The notes below the pieces were generated by a model. That model did no database searches, was not told the DNA's origin, and saw only the letters and a list, made by a program, of their open reading frames with translations. A stretch of 64,000 nt of DNA from Mycobacterium sp. Aquia_213 (GTDB taxonomy: Bacteria > Actinomycetota > Actinomycetes > Mycobacteriales > Mycobacteriaceae), in assembly GCF_026625985.1 (NCBI RefSeq), contig NZ_CP113116.1:4402001-4466000 (forward strand). The letters run 5' to 3'. A program made the position numbers and the translations under genes. How positions within the stretch are numbered: position 1 is the first letter of the stretch; each line of letters begins with the position of its first letter. Below are positions 25,184 through 33,945 of this stretch, one piece after another.

Positions 25184-25990
25184 GTGAGCGATGACCGGGT
25201 TTCTGTTCAGATCAGCGCCAGCGGCGTAGCCGATGTAGCGATGGTTCGCGCCAGCAAGCACAACGCGCTCGACCAGCCGATGTTCGAAGGGCTGATCAAG
25301 GCCGCCGAGCAGGTGGCTTCCGATGCGTCGATCCGCGCCGTGGTCCTTCATGGCGAGGGCAAAAGCTTCTGTTCGGGGCTGGACGTCGCCAGTTTCATGG
25401 CGGGAAGCGGGGGTACCGGTGTCCTGCTTTCTCGTGACGAAGGCCGGCTCGCGAATTTCGCTCAACGGGTGGCCTACGACTGGTCGCTCGTGCCGGCCCC
25501 GGTGATTGCCGCGATTCACGGCAACTGCTTCGGCGGCGGTCTGCAGATCGCACTCGGCGCCGACATTCGGATCGCGGCACCGGACTCGAAGCTGTCCATC
25601 ATGGAGATCAAATGGGGACTCGTGCCGGATATGGGAATCACGCAGTCACTGCCGCGGCTGCTACCGATCGACGTCGCCAAGGAATTGACGTTCAGCGGGC
25701 GAATCGTCTCCGGCAGTGAGGGATTCGCGCTGGGGTTGGTCACCCGCACTGCAGCGGATCCGCTGGCTGCGGCACTGGAGTTGGCCGCGGAGATCGCGGG
25801 GAAGTCGCCCGACGCCGTCCGCGCCGCCAAGCGGCTCTATGACCAGACCTGGCCCGGAAACGACCCCGCGGGCGCGCTGACCTTGGAATCCGAGCTGCAA
25901 TCTGGGCTGATCGGTTCACCCAACCAGATCGCGGCGGTCACCGCCGGGATGTCCGGAGAGCCGCCGGTTTTCACCGATCCGACATCGTGA
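25184..25990 (+). CDS. Enoyl-CoA hydratase/isomerase family protein
   Basis: A 268-residue crotonase-fold protein starting at GTG. Oxyanion-hole and CoA-binding patterns are present: SFCSGLDVASF and HGNCFGGGLQIALGADIR, with the SIMEIKWGLVPDMG helix-loop. The usual second catalytic Glu region reads VPDMG rather than PG-G, so it may be an isomerase or another crotonase rather than a strict hydratase. It acts on acyl-CoA thioesters in beta-oxidation or catabolism. Its stop lies 48 bases from the stop of the convergent polyketide synthase; a functional link with that gene is possible but unproven. Confidence 0.85.
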   Translation: MSDDRVSVQISASGVADVAMVRASKHNALDQPMFEGLIKAAEQVASDASIRAVVLHGEGKSFCSGLDVASFMAGSGGTGVLLSRDEGRLANFAQRVAYDWSLVPAPVIAAIHGNCFGGGLQIALGADIRIAAPDSKLSIMEIKWGLVPDMGITQSLPRLLPIDVAKELTFSGRIVSGSEGFALGLVTRTAADPLAAALELAAEIAGKSPDAVRAAKRLYDQTWPGNDPAGALTLESELQSGLIGSPNQIAAVTAGMSGEPPVFTDPTS

Positions 25991-26038
25991 ACTGAGGCCC
26001 AGGCAGGCGAATTACGCTAGGCCGACTATGTCGAAGAA

Positions 26039-29000
26039 TCACACGACGACGACGTCGTGCACCACGCCCCCGGAATCGACAGCTTCACTCTCCCCGCACA
26101 CGGGAGCCTCATCGGAGGCGATTACACCAGTCAGATACCGCGCCAACGCTGTTGGTGTCGGATGATCGAAGACAATTCTGGTCGGTAGCTTCAGGCCGCT
26201 GATCGATTTGAGCCGGTTCCGGAATTCGACGGCACCCAGCGAATCGAAGCCCAAATCCTTGAACTCCTGATCTCCACCAACCGCGTCCGCGGAGGTGTAT
26301 CCCAGCACGGCGGCCGCGTGCGAACACACGATGTCGAGCAGTTCGCGTTCCTGTTCGGCTGTGCTCATCGACGCGAGCCGCTGTCGAAGATTAGAAGCGG
26401 ATTCGACTGCGGCAGCGGTGCGCCGGGTGGCGCGGATCAGACCGCGGAACATCGGTGGCAGTCCCGTGCCCGCCGGATCGGACCGGATGGCGGTGCGGCT
26501 GATTTGTGCCGACATCACGAACGAGCGTGCTTGCCAGAGCGCCGCATCGAACAGCGCGAGGCCGTCCTCTGAGGACATCGGGATAAATCCCATACGAGAC
26601 AGGCGGGCCCGATCGCGCTCGTAGAGATGCCCTGTCATCCCGGTGGCTTGTGCCCACCATCCCCATGCCAACGACACACCCGGCAGTCCTCGGTGCCGGC
26701 GATGCTGCGCGAGCCCATCGAGAAACGCGTTCGCGGCCGCGTAATTGGCCTGACCCAGGGAACCGAACAGGCTGGCAACCGAGGAAAACAAAATGAACGC
26801 CGACAGGTCCATGCCCGCGGTGAGTTCGTGCAGGTTCCACGCGGCATCGATCTTCGGCCGCAGCACCGCCTCCAGGTGGCGTTGTGTCTGAGCCCCGAAC
26901 ACGGCGTCATCGAGCACCCCGGCGGCGTGAATGACCGCGGTCAATGGGTGTTCGGCAGGTAACCGGGCCAGCAGCGCCTGCAACGCATCCCGGTCTGCCG
27001 CGTCGCACGCCGTGATCTGTACGGACGCGCCGAGCTCGGTTAGTTCGGACTCGAGCGCGGCAGCACCGTCAGCCGCCGGGCCCCGCCGGCTGATGAGCAA
27101 TAGATTGCGCACGCCATGGCGAGTCACCAAATGCCTCGCCAGCAGCGCACCAAGCACACCTGTGCCACCGGTAATCAACACCGTGCCTTCGGTGTTCAGC
27201 GGCGTGGGCACGCTGAGGACCAACTTGCCGACGTGGCGCGCACGACTCAAGAATCGATAGGCATCCAACGCGTGTCGGATGTCCCACGAATGCGCCGGAA
27301 GGGGAGCCAGTTCGCCGTTGTCGAAAAGCTCTACGAGTTCGCCGAAGATCTCCTGGGAGCGGTCGGGACCGGCCTCGAAGACATCGAAAGCGCGATATTG
27401 AACGCCCGGATGCCGTGCGGCGATCTCGTCGGATGCGCGGATGTCGGCCTTGCCCATCTCGATGAATCGCCCGCCGCGCCGCAGCAGTCGCAGCCCCGCG
27501 TCGATAAATTCGCCGGTCAGCGAATTGAGTACGATGTCAAAGCCCGCTCCGCCGGTAGCTTCGGAAAATTTCTGCTCGAACTCAACCGTGCGCGAATTCG
27601 CGATGTGGTCGTCGTCGAATCCCATGCCGCGCAGGCGTTCCCATTTAGCCGGGCTGGCCGTCGCGTACACCTCGAGGCCCCAACGCCGGGCCAGTTGCAC
27701 CGCCGCCATACCAACCCCACCGGTCGCGGCGTGCACCAACACCCGCTGGCCCGCGCTGGCATGCGCCAGATCTGCCAATCCGTAGTACGCGGTGAGGAAC
27801 ACTGCCGGCACCGCCGCTGCCTGCGCGTAGGACCACCCCGACGGGATCGGCGCGAGCATCCGATGATCAGCGACGACAACAGATCCCGCGCCGAAGAACA
27901 TACCCATCACCCGATCGCCAGGGACGAACCGGACCACATCCTCGGCGACCTCGAGCACGACGCCGGCACCCTCGCCGCCGACGTCGGCGTCAGGGTCCGG
28001 GTATACACCCAGTGCAGTCAGGACATCCCGGAAGTTCACTCCAGTGCTCCGCAGGCCGATGCGCACTTCACCGGACTCCAGGCGGCGATCGGACTCAGGC
28101 CACGGGCGAAGGAAAAGGTTCCGCGAATCCAGCGTGCCGTTGCCGAGGGTGCTGAGTCGCCAGGTGGCGTCCGCCTCAACGAGTTGCGCGCTCCCGACGC
28201 GCTCGTCGGAGAGCCGCGATAGCCGCGGCGCAAAGCAGACGCCATCGCGGAGCGCGAGTTGTGACTCATCACGACTCATGGCTTCGCCGACCGCCACATC
28301 GGCTTGGGACCAGTCGTCGATATCGACCAACCATATTTGGCCGGGATTCTCGGCCTGTGCGGCACGCAACAACCCCCATACAGCGGCCTGACCGAGATCG
28401 GCGACGTCTTCGGATGAGTCGATCGCGATCGCCCCGCAGGTGAGCACGACCAATCGCGCGTCGTCGCCACGGTCTTCGTTTGACAGCCAATTCTTGGCTC
28501 GATGCAGCGCATGTGTCAGCGTCTGTCGGGTCCCCTCGGGCAGCGCTAGATCGGTTGCAACCGTTGTCAGGCAACGCAATACGGTTACGTTATCCGTAAC
28601 GATCTCTTCCGTGCCGCCCTTGGGCGTTGCGAGCGCAACCCAATCAAGTGCATACAGTGCATCCTCGGCCACAGTGCTCACGCGAAACTGACTGGGAGAG
28701 ACAGCTTTCAGGGCAAGCGAATCGATACGGCCGATCGAACCTCCCCGTGTGTCCATCACAACGATAGAAATCCGGTCGTCCTCGTCAAACGCGATCCGTG
28801 CCCGCACCTGCGTTGCTCCGACCACATCCAGTGAGACGCCTTGCCATTCGAACGGCAGCCGGGCGGCCTCCGATGCCGCCAGGATGCCACCAACAAATGC
28901 CCCGTGCAGGACAGCATCGAGTAGCGCCGGATGCAAACCGAACCGGCTCGCGTCGGACCTCTGTTGCATCTGCTCCGGCAGCATCGCCTCCACGAAGACT

Positions 29001-32000
29001 TCGCCGTTATGACGCCACGCCGAGCGCAAGCCGCGGAATGTCGGGCCGTACTCGTATCCCCGGGCAGCCAGCGCTGGATACAGCTCGGAAATATCGATAC
29101 GTTCCGCGCCGGCAGGCGGCCATTGTTCGATCTCCGCGTGGCCGGTGGGCACGGCGTCCGGGCCGAGCACACCCTCGGCATGGCGCGTCCACCGCCGCTC
29201 CACACCATCGTCGATTCGCGAGTAGATTCCAACCGGACGCTCGCCGGACTCAGTCCACTCACCGACGACCACTTGTACTGCTACACCGCCGTGTTCGCCG
29301 ACGACCAGCGGAGCCAGCAGAATGAGCTCATCCACCCGCGGGCTTGCCGCGTATTCGCCCGCGTGTAGGGCCATCTCCACCATGGCCGCACCCGGCACTA
29401 GCACCGTCCCGAATACCTTGTGGTCGGCGAGCCACGGGTGAGTCGCGAGCGATAGTCGGCCGGTGAGAATGATTTCATCCGAATCTGCCCGCACCACAAC
29501 GGCACCGAGTAGGGGGTGCTCCGCACCGGTGATGCCGAGACCGCTCGCGTCGACGACTCCGGGGCCGGGGTCCATCCAGTAGCGCTTGTGTTCGAACGCG
29601 TAAGTGGGCAAGTCGATGTGACGCGCGCCAGTGTCTTGGAACATGGCCGCCCAGTTGGGCGATTTCCCGTTCACGTGGGCCTCCGCAGCGGAAAGTAAGG
29701 CCCTCCGCATGCCGCCTTCATTGCGTCGAAGCGTCCCGACGACGGCGTGGTCGTCGCCGTAGTCCTCCAGTGATTCTTCGATCCCGATCGTCAGCACTGG
29801 ATGCGGGCTGGATTCGATGAAGGTGTCGAAGCCGTGCTTGTGCGCCCATCGGACGGCCTGGTGGAATAACACCGGTTGGCGCAAATTGGTGAACCAGTAG
29901 TCGCCATTCAGGCTTGACGTGTCCACCTCCGTGCCGGTGACCGACGAGATAAACGCGATATCGCCGCTTCGCGGCCGCAGCCCTGACAGCGACTCGCTCA
30001 GTGTCTCCCGCAACTGATCGACCTGAGCCGAATGGGAGGCGTAATCGACGGGAATCCGCTTGGCCTGCACCTCGTCCCGCTCGCATCCGGCAATGAGCTC
30101 GTCCAACGCCGCCGCATCCCCGGTGACGACGGTCGAACACGGACCATTATGCGCGGCAACGGAAATCGATCCGGCCCACGGTTCGATGAGCGCGAGAACC
30201 CGTTCAACCGGTTGTGCGATCGAGACCATGCCACCGGATCCCGCGATTTCAGTGAGTGCCCTGCTACGCAACGTGACGACCTGCGCCGCCTCCCGCAACG
30301 AAAGGGCACCTGCGACGTAGGCCGCCGCTATCTCGCCCTGCGAATGGCCGATGACCGCATCCGGTTCGATCCCCTGCGCTCGCCACTGGGCCGCCAGCGA
30401 CACCATCACCGCAAACAGGACTGGCTGCACGACATCGACCCGGTCGAGATCCGGGGCACCGGCGCCCTTGCAGACAACCTCGAGCAGCGACCAGTCGACA
30501 AACTCAGCGAAAGCCTTGTCGCAGAGCCGCATCTGGTCGCCGAACGCCGGCGCGGAGTCCAACAGTTCGACCGCCATGTCCGTCCATTGCGATCCCTGAC
30601 CGGGGAAGACGAAAACGGTTCGACCTGTGGCAGCGGCGTTTCCGGCGACCACGTTGGGTGCAGGTACGCTGCCGGCGATCGCCGTCAACCCGCTCAACAA
30701 CTCGTCACGGTCGGCTCCGACCGCGACCGCGCGGTGGCCGAATAATGCCCGGGTGGTGATCAGCGAGTACGCCACATCGCCCGGATTCAGGTCGGGGTGC
30801 TGCTCGACGAAGGACCGCAACCGAGCCGCTTGCTCAGCCAACGCGGACGCCGACTTCGCGGATAATATCCAGGGGACGATGACCGGACGCTGGGCCGCCG
30901 ACTCTTCGGTGGCAAACTCCGCGGGCGCCTGTTCGAGTATCACGTGAGCATTCGTTCCACTGATGCCATACGACGACACGCCGGCGCGGCGCGGCTGGTG
31001 CGGCTGGTCGGGCCACGCGCGGGCGCTACCGACCACCTCGATCGTTCCGGACGACCAATCCACCTGGGGTGTAGGCGAATCCAGATTCAGCGTCGCAGGC
31101 ACCACCCCGTGCCGAATCGACTCGATCGCCTTGATCATCCCGGCGACGCCTGACGCCTGCTGCGAATGCCCGATGTTCGATTTGACCGAGCCGATCAGCA
31201 GTGGCCGCGCAGCCGAGTGCGCATTGCCGTATGTGGCCTGCAGGGCCCTGGCTTCGATCGGGTCGCCCACCTTAGTTCCTGTGCCATGCGCCTCGACCAC
31301 GGCGACGTCGCCGGCACTCAGGCCTGCGTCCGCCAGGGCTCGCCAGATCACCTTTTGCTGTGCCGAACCACTCGGGGCAGACAGCCCGTCGGAGGCTCCG
31401 TCCTGGCCGACGGCGCTACCCCGGATCAGCGCTATCACTGGGTAACCGAGGCTGCGCGCAGACGACATCGTGGCCAACACCAGCACGCCGGCACCCTCGG
31501 CGACGCCGAACCCGTCCGCCGCCGCGGCGAATGGCTTGCATCGGCCGTCTTCGGCCAGCGCGCCGTGCCGCCCAAGGCCGACGAGGATGCTCGGTGAGCA
31601 CACCACGGTGGCCCCGCCCACCACCGCTAAGCGACATTCGGCCGACCGCAACGATTGCATCGCGAGGTGTACCGCCACCAGAGATGACGAGCAGGAGGTG
31701 TCGACCGTGACCGCTGGGCCCTCGAGCCCGAGCGTATAAGCCACTCGGCCCGACGCCACGCCGGTCGTGGTGCCGGTCGCGAGATAGCCGGCAAATCCCT
31801 CGGTTTCGTCGCAGATACGCGGGCCGTACTCCTGTCCGCCCACACCGAAGAAAACCCCGGTATCGCTGCCGTGCAGTGAATTCGGGTCGATTCTGGACCG
31901 CTCCAGAGCCTCCCAAGCCGCCTCGAGTAGCAGTCGCTGCTGGGGGTCAATGGCTTCGGCTTCGCGCGGGCCGATCCCGAAGAACGCCGGGTCGAAATCA

Positions 32001-32251
32001 CCTACATCTGTGAGGAACGACCCTGCCCGGACATAGGTGGCCCGTGGTGCGTCGGGGTCGGGCCCAAACAGTGCGTCGAGATTCCATCCGCGGTCGGTCG
32101 GAAACTCCGAGTTCGCATCGCGCTCCTCGATTAGCAGCTGCCACAGATCGTCCGGGGAGTTAACGCCGCCCGGGAAGCGACAGCCCATGCCGAGAATCGC
32201 GATCGGTTCAGCGCCGCGCTCATGCCCATCCGTAAGGCGGTGGTTTGGCAT
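26039..32251 (-). CDS. Fully reducing modular type I polyketide synthase (KS-AT-DH-ER-KR-ACP)
   Basis: 2070 residues, one module, GGAG four bases before the ATG. KS ~15-440: Cys187 in DTSCSSSL, His322 in EAHGTGT, His362 in NIGHSQ. AT ~545-840: Ser637 in GHSQGE, specificity motif Y-A-S-H (737-740), which predicts methylmalonyl-CoA. DH ~910-1185: His944 in HKVFGTVLVP, Asp1112. ER ~1370-1680: VLVHAATGGVGMAAVQLA. KR ~1688-1870: GGTGVLGALL, Ser1823/1824, Tyr1837, LDD motif of B-type KRs. ACP ~1970-2040: Ser2004 in LGFDSLG. All active sites appear intact. The architecture matches mycobacterial Pks7/Pks8/Mas-type enzymes making methyl-branched chains. No thioesterase, FadD or PapA partner is adjacent, so starter loading and release are unknown. 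Confidence 0.93.
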   Translation of the reverse strand: MPNHRLTDGHERGAEPIAILGMGCRFPGGVNSPDDLWQLLIEERDANSEFPTDRGWNLDALFGPDPDAPRATYVRAGSFLTDVGDFDPAFFGIGPREAEAIDPQQRLLLEAAWEALERSRIDPNSLHGSDTGVFFGVGGQEYGPRICDETEGFAGYLATGTTTGVASGRVAYTLGLEGPAVTVDTSCSSSLVAVHLAMQSLRSAECRLAVVGGATVVCSPSILVGLGRHGALAEDGRCKPFAAAADGFGVAEGAGVLVLATMSSARSLGYPVIALIRGSAVGQDGASDGLSAPSGSAQQKVIWRALADAGLSAGDVAVVEAHGTGTKVGDPIEARALQATYGNAHSAARPLLIGSVKSNIGHSQQASGVAGMIKAIESIRHGVVPATLNLDSPTPQVDWSSGTIEVVGSARAWPDQPHQPRRAGVSSYGISGTNAHVILEQAPAEFATEESAAQRPVIVPWILSAKSASALAEQAARLRSFVEQHPDLNPGDVAYSLITTRALFGHRAVAVGADRDELLSGLTAIAGSVPAPNVVAGNAAATGRTVFVFPGQGSQWTDMAVELLDSAPAFGDQMRLCDKAFAEFVDWSLLEVVCKGAGAPDLDRVDVVQPVLFAVMVSLAAQWRAQGIEPDAVIGHSQGEIAAAYVAGALSLREAAQVVTLRSRALTEIAGSGGMVSIAQPVERVLALIEPWAGSISVAAHNGPCSTVVTGDAAALDELIAGCERDEVQAKRIPVDYASHSAQVDQLRETLSESLSGLRPRSGDIAFISSVTGTEVDTSSLNGDYWFTNLRQPVLFHQAVRWAHKHGFDTFIESSPHPVLTIGIEESLEDYGDDHAVVGTLRRNEGGMRRALLSAAEAHVNGKSPNWAAMFQDTGARHIDLPTYAFEHKRYWMDPGPGVVDASGLGITGAEHPLLGAVVVRADSDEIILTGRLSLATHPWLADHKVFGTVLVPGAAMVEMALHAGEYAASPRVDELILLAPLVVGEHGGVAVQVVVGEWTESGERPVGIYSRIDDGVERRWTRHAEGVLGPDAVPTGHAEIEQWPPAGAERIDISELYPALAARGYEYGPTFRGLRSAWRHNGEVFVEAMLPEQMQQRSDASRFGLHPALLDAVLHGAFVGGILAASEAARLPFEWQGVSLDVVGATQVRARIAFDEDDRISIVVMDTRGGSIGRIDSLALKAVSPSQFRVSTVAEDALYALDWVALATPKGGTEEIVTDNVTVLRCLTTVATDLALPEGTRQTLTHALHRAKNWLSNEDRGDDARLVVLTCGAIAIDSSEDVADLGQAAVWGLLRAAQAENPGQIWLVDIDDWSQADVAVGEAMSRDESQLALRDGVCFAPRLSRLSDERVGSAQLVEADATWRLSTLGNGTLDSRNLFLRPWPESDRRLESGEVRIGLRSTGVNFRDVLTALGVYPDPDADVGGEGAGVVLEVAEDVVRFVPGDRVMGMFFGAGSVVVADHRMLAPIPSGWSYAQAAAVPAVFLTAYYGLADLAHASAGQRVLVHAATGGVGMAAVQLARRWGLEVYATASPAKWERLRGMGFDDDHIANSRTVEFEQKFSEATGGAGFDIVLNSLTGEFIDAGLRLLRRGGRFIEMGKADIRASDEIAARHPGVQYRAFDVFEAGPDRSQEIFGELVELFDNGELAPLPAHSWDIRHALDAYRFLSRARHVGKLVLSVPTPLNTEGTVLITGGTGVLGALLARHLVTRHGVRNLLLISRRGPAADGAAALESELTELGASVQITACDAADRDALQALLARLPAEHPLTAVIHAAGVLDDAVFGAQTQRHLEAVLRPKIDAAWNLHELTAGMDLSAFILFSSVASLFGSLGQANYAAANAFLDGLAQHRRHRGLPGVSLAWGWWAQATGMTGHLYERDRARLSRMGFIPMSSEDGLALFDAALWQARSFVMSAQISRTAIRSDPAGTGLPPMFRGLIRATRRTAAAVESASNLRQRLASMSTAEQERELLDIVCSHAAAVLGYTSADAVGGDQEFKDLGFDSLGAVEFRNRLKSISGLKLPTRIVFDHPTPTALARYLTGVIASDEAPVCGESEAVDSGGVVHDVVVV

Positions 32252-32373
32252 GTCGCTCCGTTCGGTTCGGGATTATTTCAATGACGCAGTGGGCCTGATT
32301 TTTCACAGCAGTTTCATCGGCGCCGGGCGCCTGATCGCCATTCGGAATCACAGACTTCCCCGCGACGCGATGA

Positions 32374-32391
32374 AGAAAGTGAGCACTTTCT
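32374..32391. promoter_or_regulatory. Inverted repeat upstream of PKS, operator candidate
   Basis: AGAAAGT and ACTTTCT form perfect arms around GAGC, 123 bases upstream of the PKS start codon on its side. A site for a regulator of the PKS is plausible; there is no T run to suggest a terminator. Confidence 0.35.
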
Positions 32392-32605
32392 CCGCTTAGG
32401 TCCTCTGGAAGTCGCCATACGTGCACGCCCGCGCGAAGCTACTTGACGCAGCTTGCCGGGCCATGCCCTCGACTCGAGTCTCCCCGCCGTGAACTCGCGC
32501 CCAGTCTCGCAGCAGCGCGAAACCAAGCCAGACACCCGACACTACCGTCCTCCATCGACGTGGAGGCGGTTTCGGAGAATTCAACGCTATGACCAGCGAA
32601 TATTT

Positions 32606-32635
32606 GGTGGAGCTGCCGGAAATCGAACTCGGCGG
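32606..32635. repeat. tRNA/tmRNA 3-prime-end-like fragment
   Basis: GGTGGAGCTGCCGGAAATCG followed by AACTCGG is, on the minus strand, close to the T-arm plus acceptor stem of a tRNA-like 3-prime end (TTCGATTTCC...CAGCTCCACC). It resembles tmRNA ends used as integration sites. Only this part is recognisable, so it is a remnant, not a gene. Confidence 0.4.
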
Positions 32636-32773
32636 ATGAACCGCTTTGAACAGCGAAAATACCGACATTCAGTGCGCGAAGCACCCGAAACTACGTGGGC
32701 GCGACCTGTGGATACGTGAACGGGCGATGCGAGCACCAAAGATCCGTCCGACTGCTTAGCGTGCTCGATCCAG

Positions 32774-33148
32774 TCAACTGGAGACGCGCAGACTCTTTCG
32801 CTCCTCAAGCTCATCTTCGGTAACCCATTCGCGCAGCGGTTGCCCGGGGACGCACAACAATGTGAGGACGAAACGACAAGGAATGTCGGTGCGGTTATTC
32901 GCGTCCTGATAGTGGATCACGTTGCCGCCGGGTCCCCAGAACGCATCTCCGGCACGCACGACCCGTGGCGCTTCACCCTCTAGCTCGAACAACATCTCGC
33001 CGTCAATCATGTAACCGAATCCCGGACCGCCGGGAACCCGATGTGGCGGGTAACCAGGGGCGCCCGGTGGGTGGTTGATGACGTCGCATCCCGCGACATT
33101 TGTTATCCCTCTTGTCGTTGCGAATCGAACACATCTGTTGCGCCCCAT
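32774..33148 (-). CDS. Cupin-domain protein
   Basis: A 124-residue single-cupin protein whose ATG is nine bases after the stop of the NmrA-like gene, so the pair is an operon. The barrel is seen from GFGYMIDGEMLFELEGEAP through VVRAGDAFWGPGGNVIHYQD and FVLTLLCVPGQPL. The first metal motif is degenerate (one His in YPPHRVPGG), while the second His (VIHYQ) is kept. Metal binding is therefore uncertain. The function is unknown; small cupins next to reductases often act as quinone- or catechol-modifying enzymes or sensors. Confidence 0.7.
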   Translation of the reverse strand: MGRNRCVRFATTRGITNVAGCDVINHPPGAPGYPPHRVPGGPGFGYMIDGEMLFELEGEAPRVVRAGDAFWGPGGNVIHYQDANNRTDIPCRFVLTLLCVPGQPLREWVTEDELEERKSLRVSS

Positions 33149-33157
33149 GGGATTTCC

Positions 33158-33910
33158 CTAGCTGCTAGAGTTTGCGCCGATCCAGTCGGCGTATCGAGTA
33201 GTGAAGATGGTGGCGTTCTCATCGGGTGCGAGGGTGCGATCGTCGATCACCGCGCCGAAGTATGGCGCCCGGGCATCAGTCAGGACCCGACGTTGGTCAC
33301 CATTGGCGGCGAGGCCCATGCGGACAAAGTCGTCCATTCCCATCGCTTCGGGTCCCGCGATCTCCGTGACTTCGTTGGTCGGACGCCCGACAGCCGCGCC
33401 GGCCACGGCGGTGGCGACATCGTCGGCGGCGATGGGACGGAACAGCGCGTGTGGCAGCCTGACGATGTCTCCGTCCGTCGCGGAATCGGCCAAGCCGATG
33501 GCGAATTCGTAGAACGGAGTTGCTCGCACGATCGAATATGGCTGACCCGAATCTGTGATCAGGTTCTCCTGGGCCGCTTTCGCGGTGTTGTAGCCGCTAT
33601 CCGGCATGATCTGCGCGCCCACTACCGACAACGCGACATGGTGTTTGACTCCCGCTTCCTGTTCAGCAGAAAGAAGATTCCTGGTCGTGGTTGTGAAGAA
33701 ATGCATCACAGGTTCATCGTCGAACACTGGTGAATCGGCGACGTCGACCAGGACATCCGCCCCGGCGACGGCGTCGGCGAGGCCTTCGCCGGTGAGTGAA
33801 TCGACACCTGATCGGCGTGAGGTGGCGACCACGTCATGTCCCTGCGCGCAGAGCTTGGTCGCTACTTTCGAGCCGATAAGCCCACGACCGCCAATGACTA
33901 CGACCTTCAT
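33158..33910 (-). CDS. NmrA-like NAD(P)-binding atypical SDR
   Basis: A 250-residue protein starting MKVVVIGGRGLIGSKVATKL, the glycine-rich nucleotide loop of atypical SDRs. A Y-N-T-A-K motif sits in MPDSGYNTAKAAQ, followed by YSIVRATPFYEF, typical of the NmrA/QOR2 group. These bind NADP(H) as redox sensors or reduce quinones. A cupin gene follows after ten bases, and a LuxR-type regulator lies 36 bases upstream in the same direction, so all three may form one transcript. Substrate unknown. Confidence 0.8.
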   Translation of the reverse strand: MKVVVIGGRGLIGSKVATKLCAQGHDVVATSRRSGVDSLTGEGLADAVAGADVLVDVADSPVFDDEPVMHFFTTTTRNLLSAEQEAGVKHHVALSVVGAQIMPDSGYNTAKAAQENLITDSGQPYSIVRATPFYEFAIGLADSATDGDIVRLPHALFRPIAADDVATAVAGAAVGRPTNEVTEIAGPEAMGMDDFVRMGLAANGDQRRVLTDARAPYFGAVIDDRTLAPDENATIFTTRYADWIGANSSS

Positions 33911-33945
33911 GATGACCCTTCAAAGTTTGTGTTGGACTGGCTAAT

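Larger units (their letters stand above)
32252..32773. other. Intergenic region upstream of the polyketide synthase
   Basis: 522 bases with lower GC than the flanks and no convincing gene. It holds the PKS promoter region with a perfect 7-bp inverted repeat (32374-32391) and a tRNA/tmRNA-like fragment (32606-32635), both annotated separately. Confidence 0.4.

Noticed and set aside
27116..28222. 368-codon + strand frame opposite the PKS
   Set aside because: Antisense to the ER/DH-KR part of the PKS, with no recognisable domain or ribosome site.
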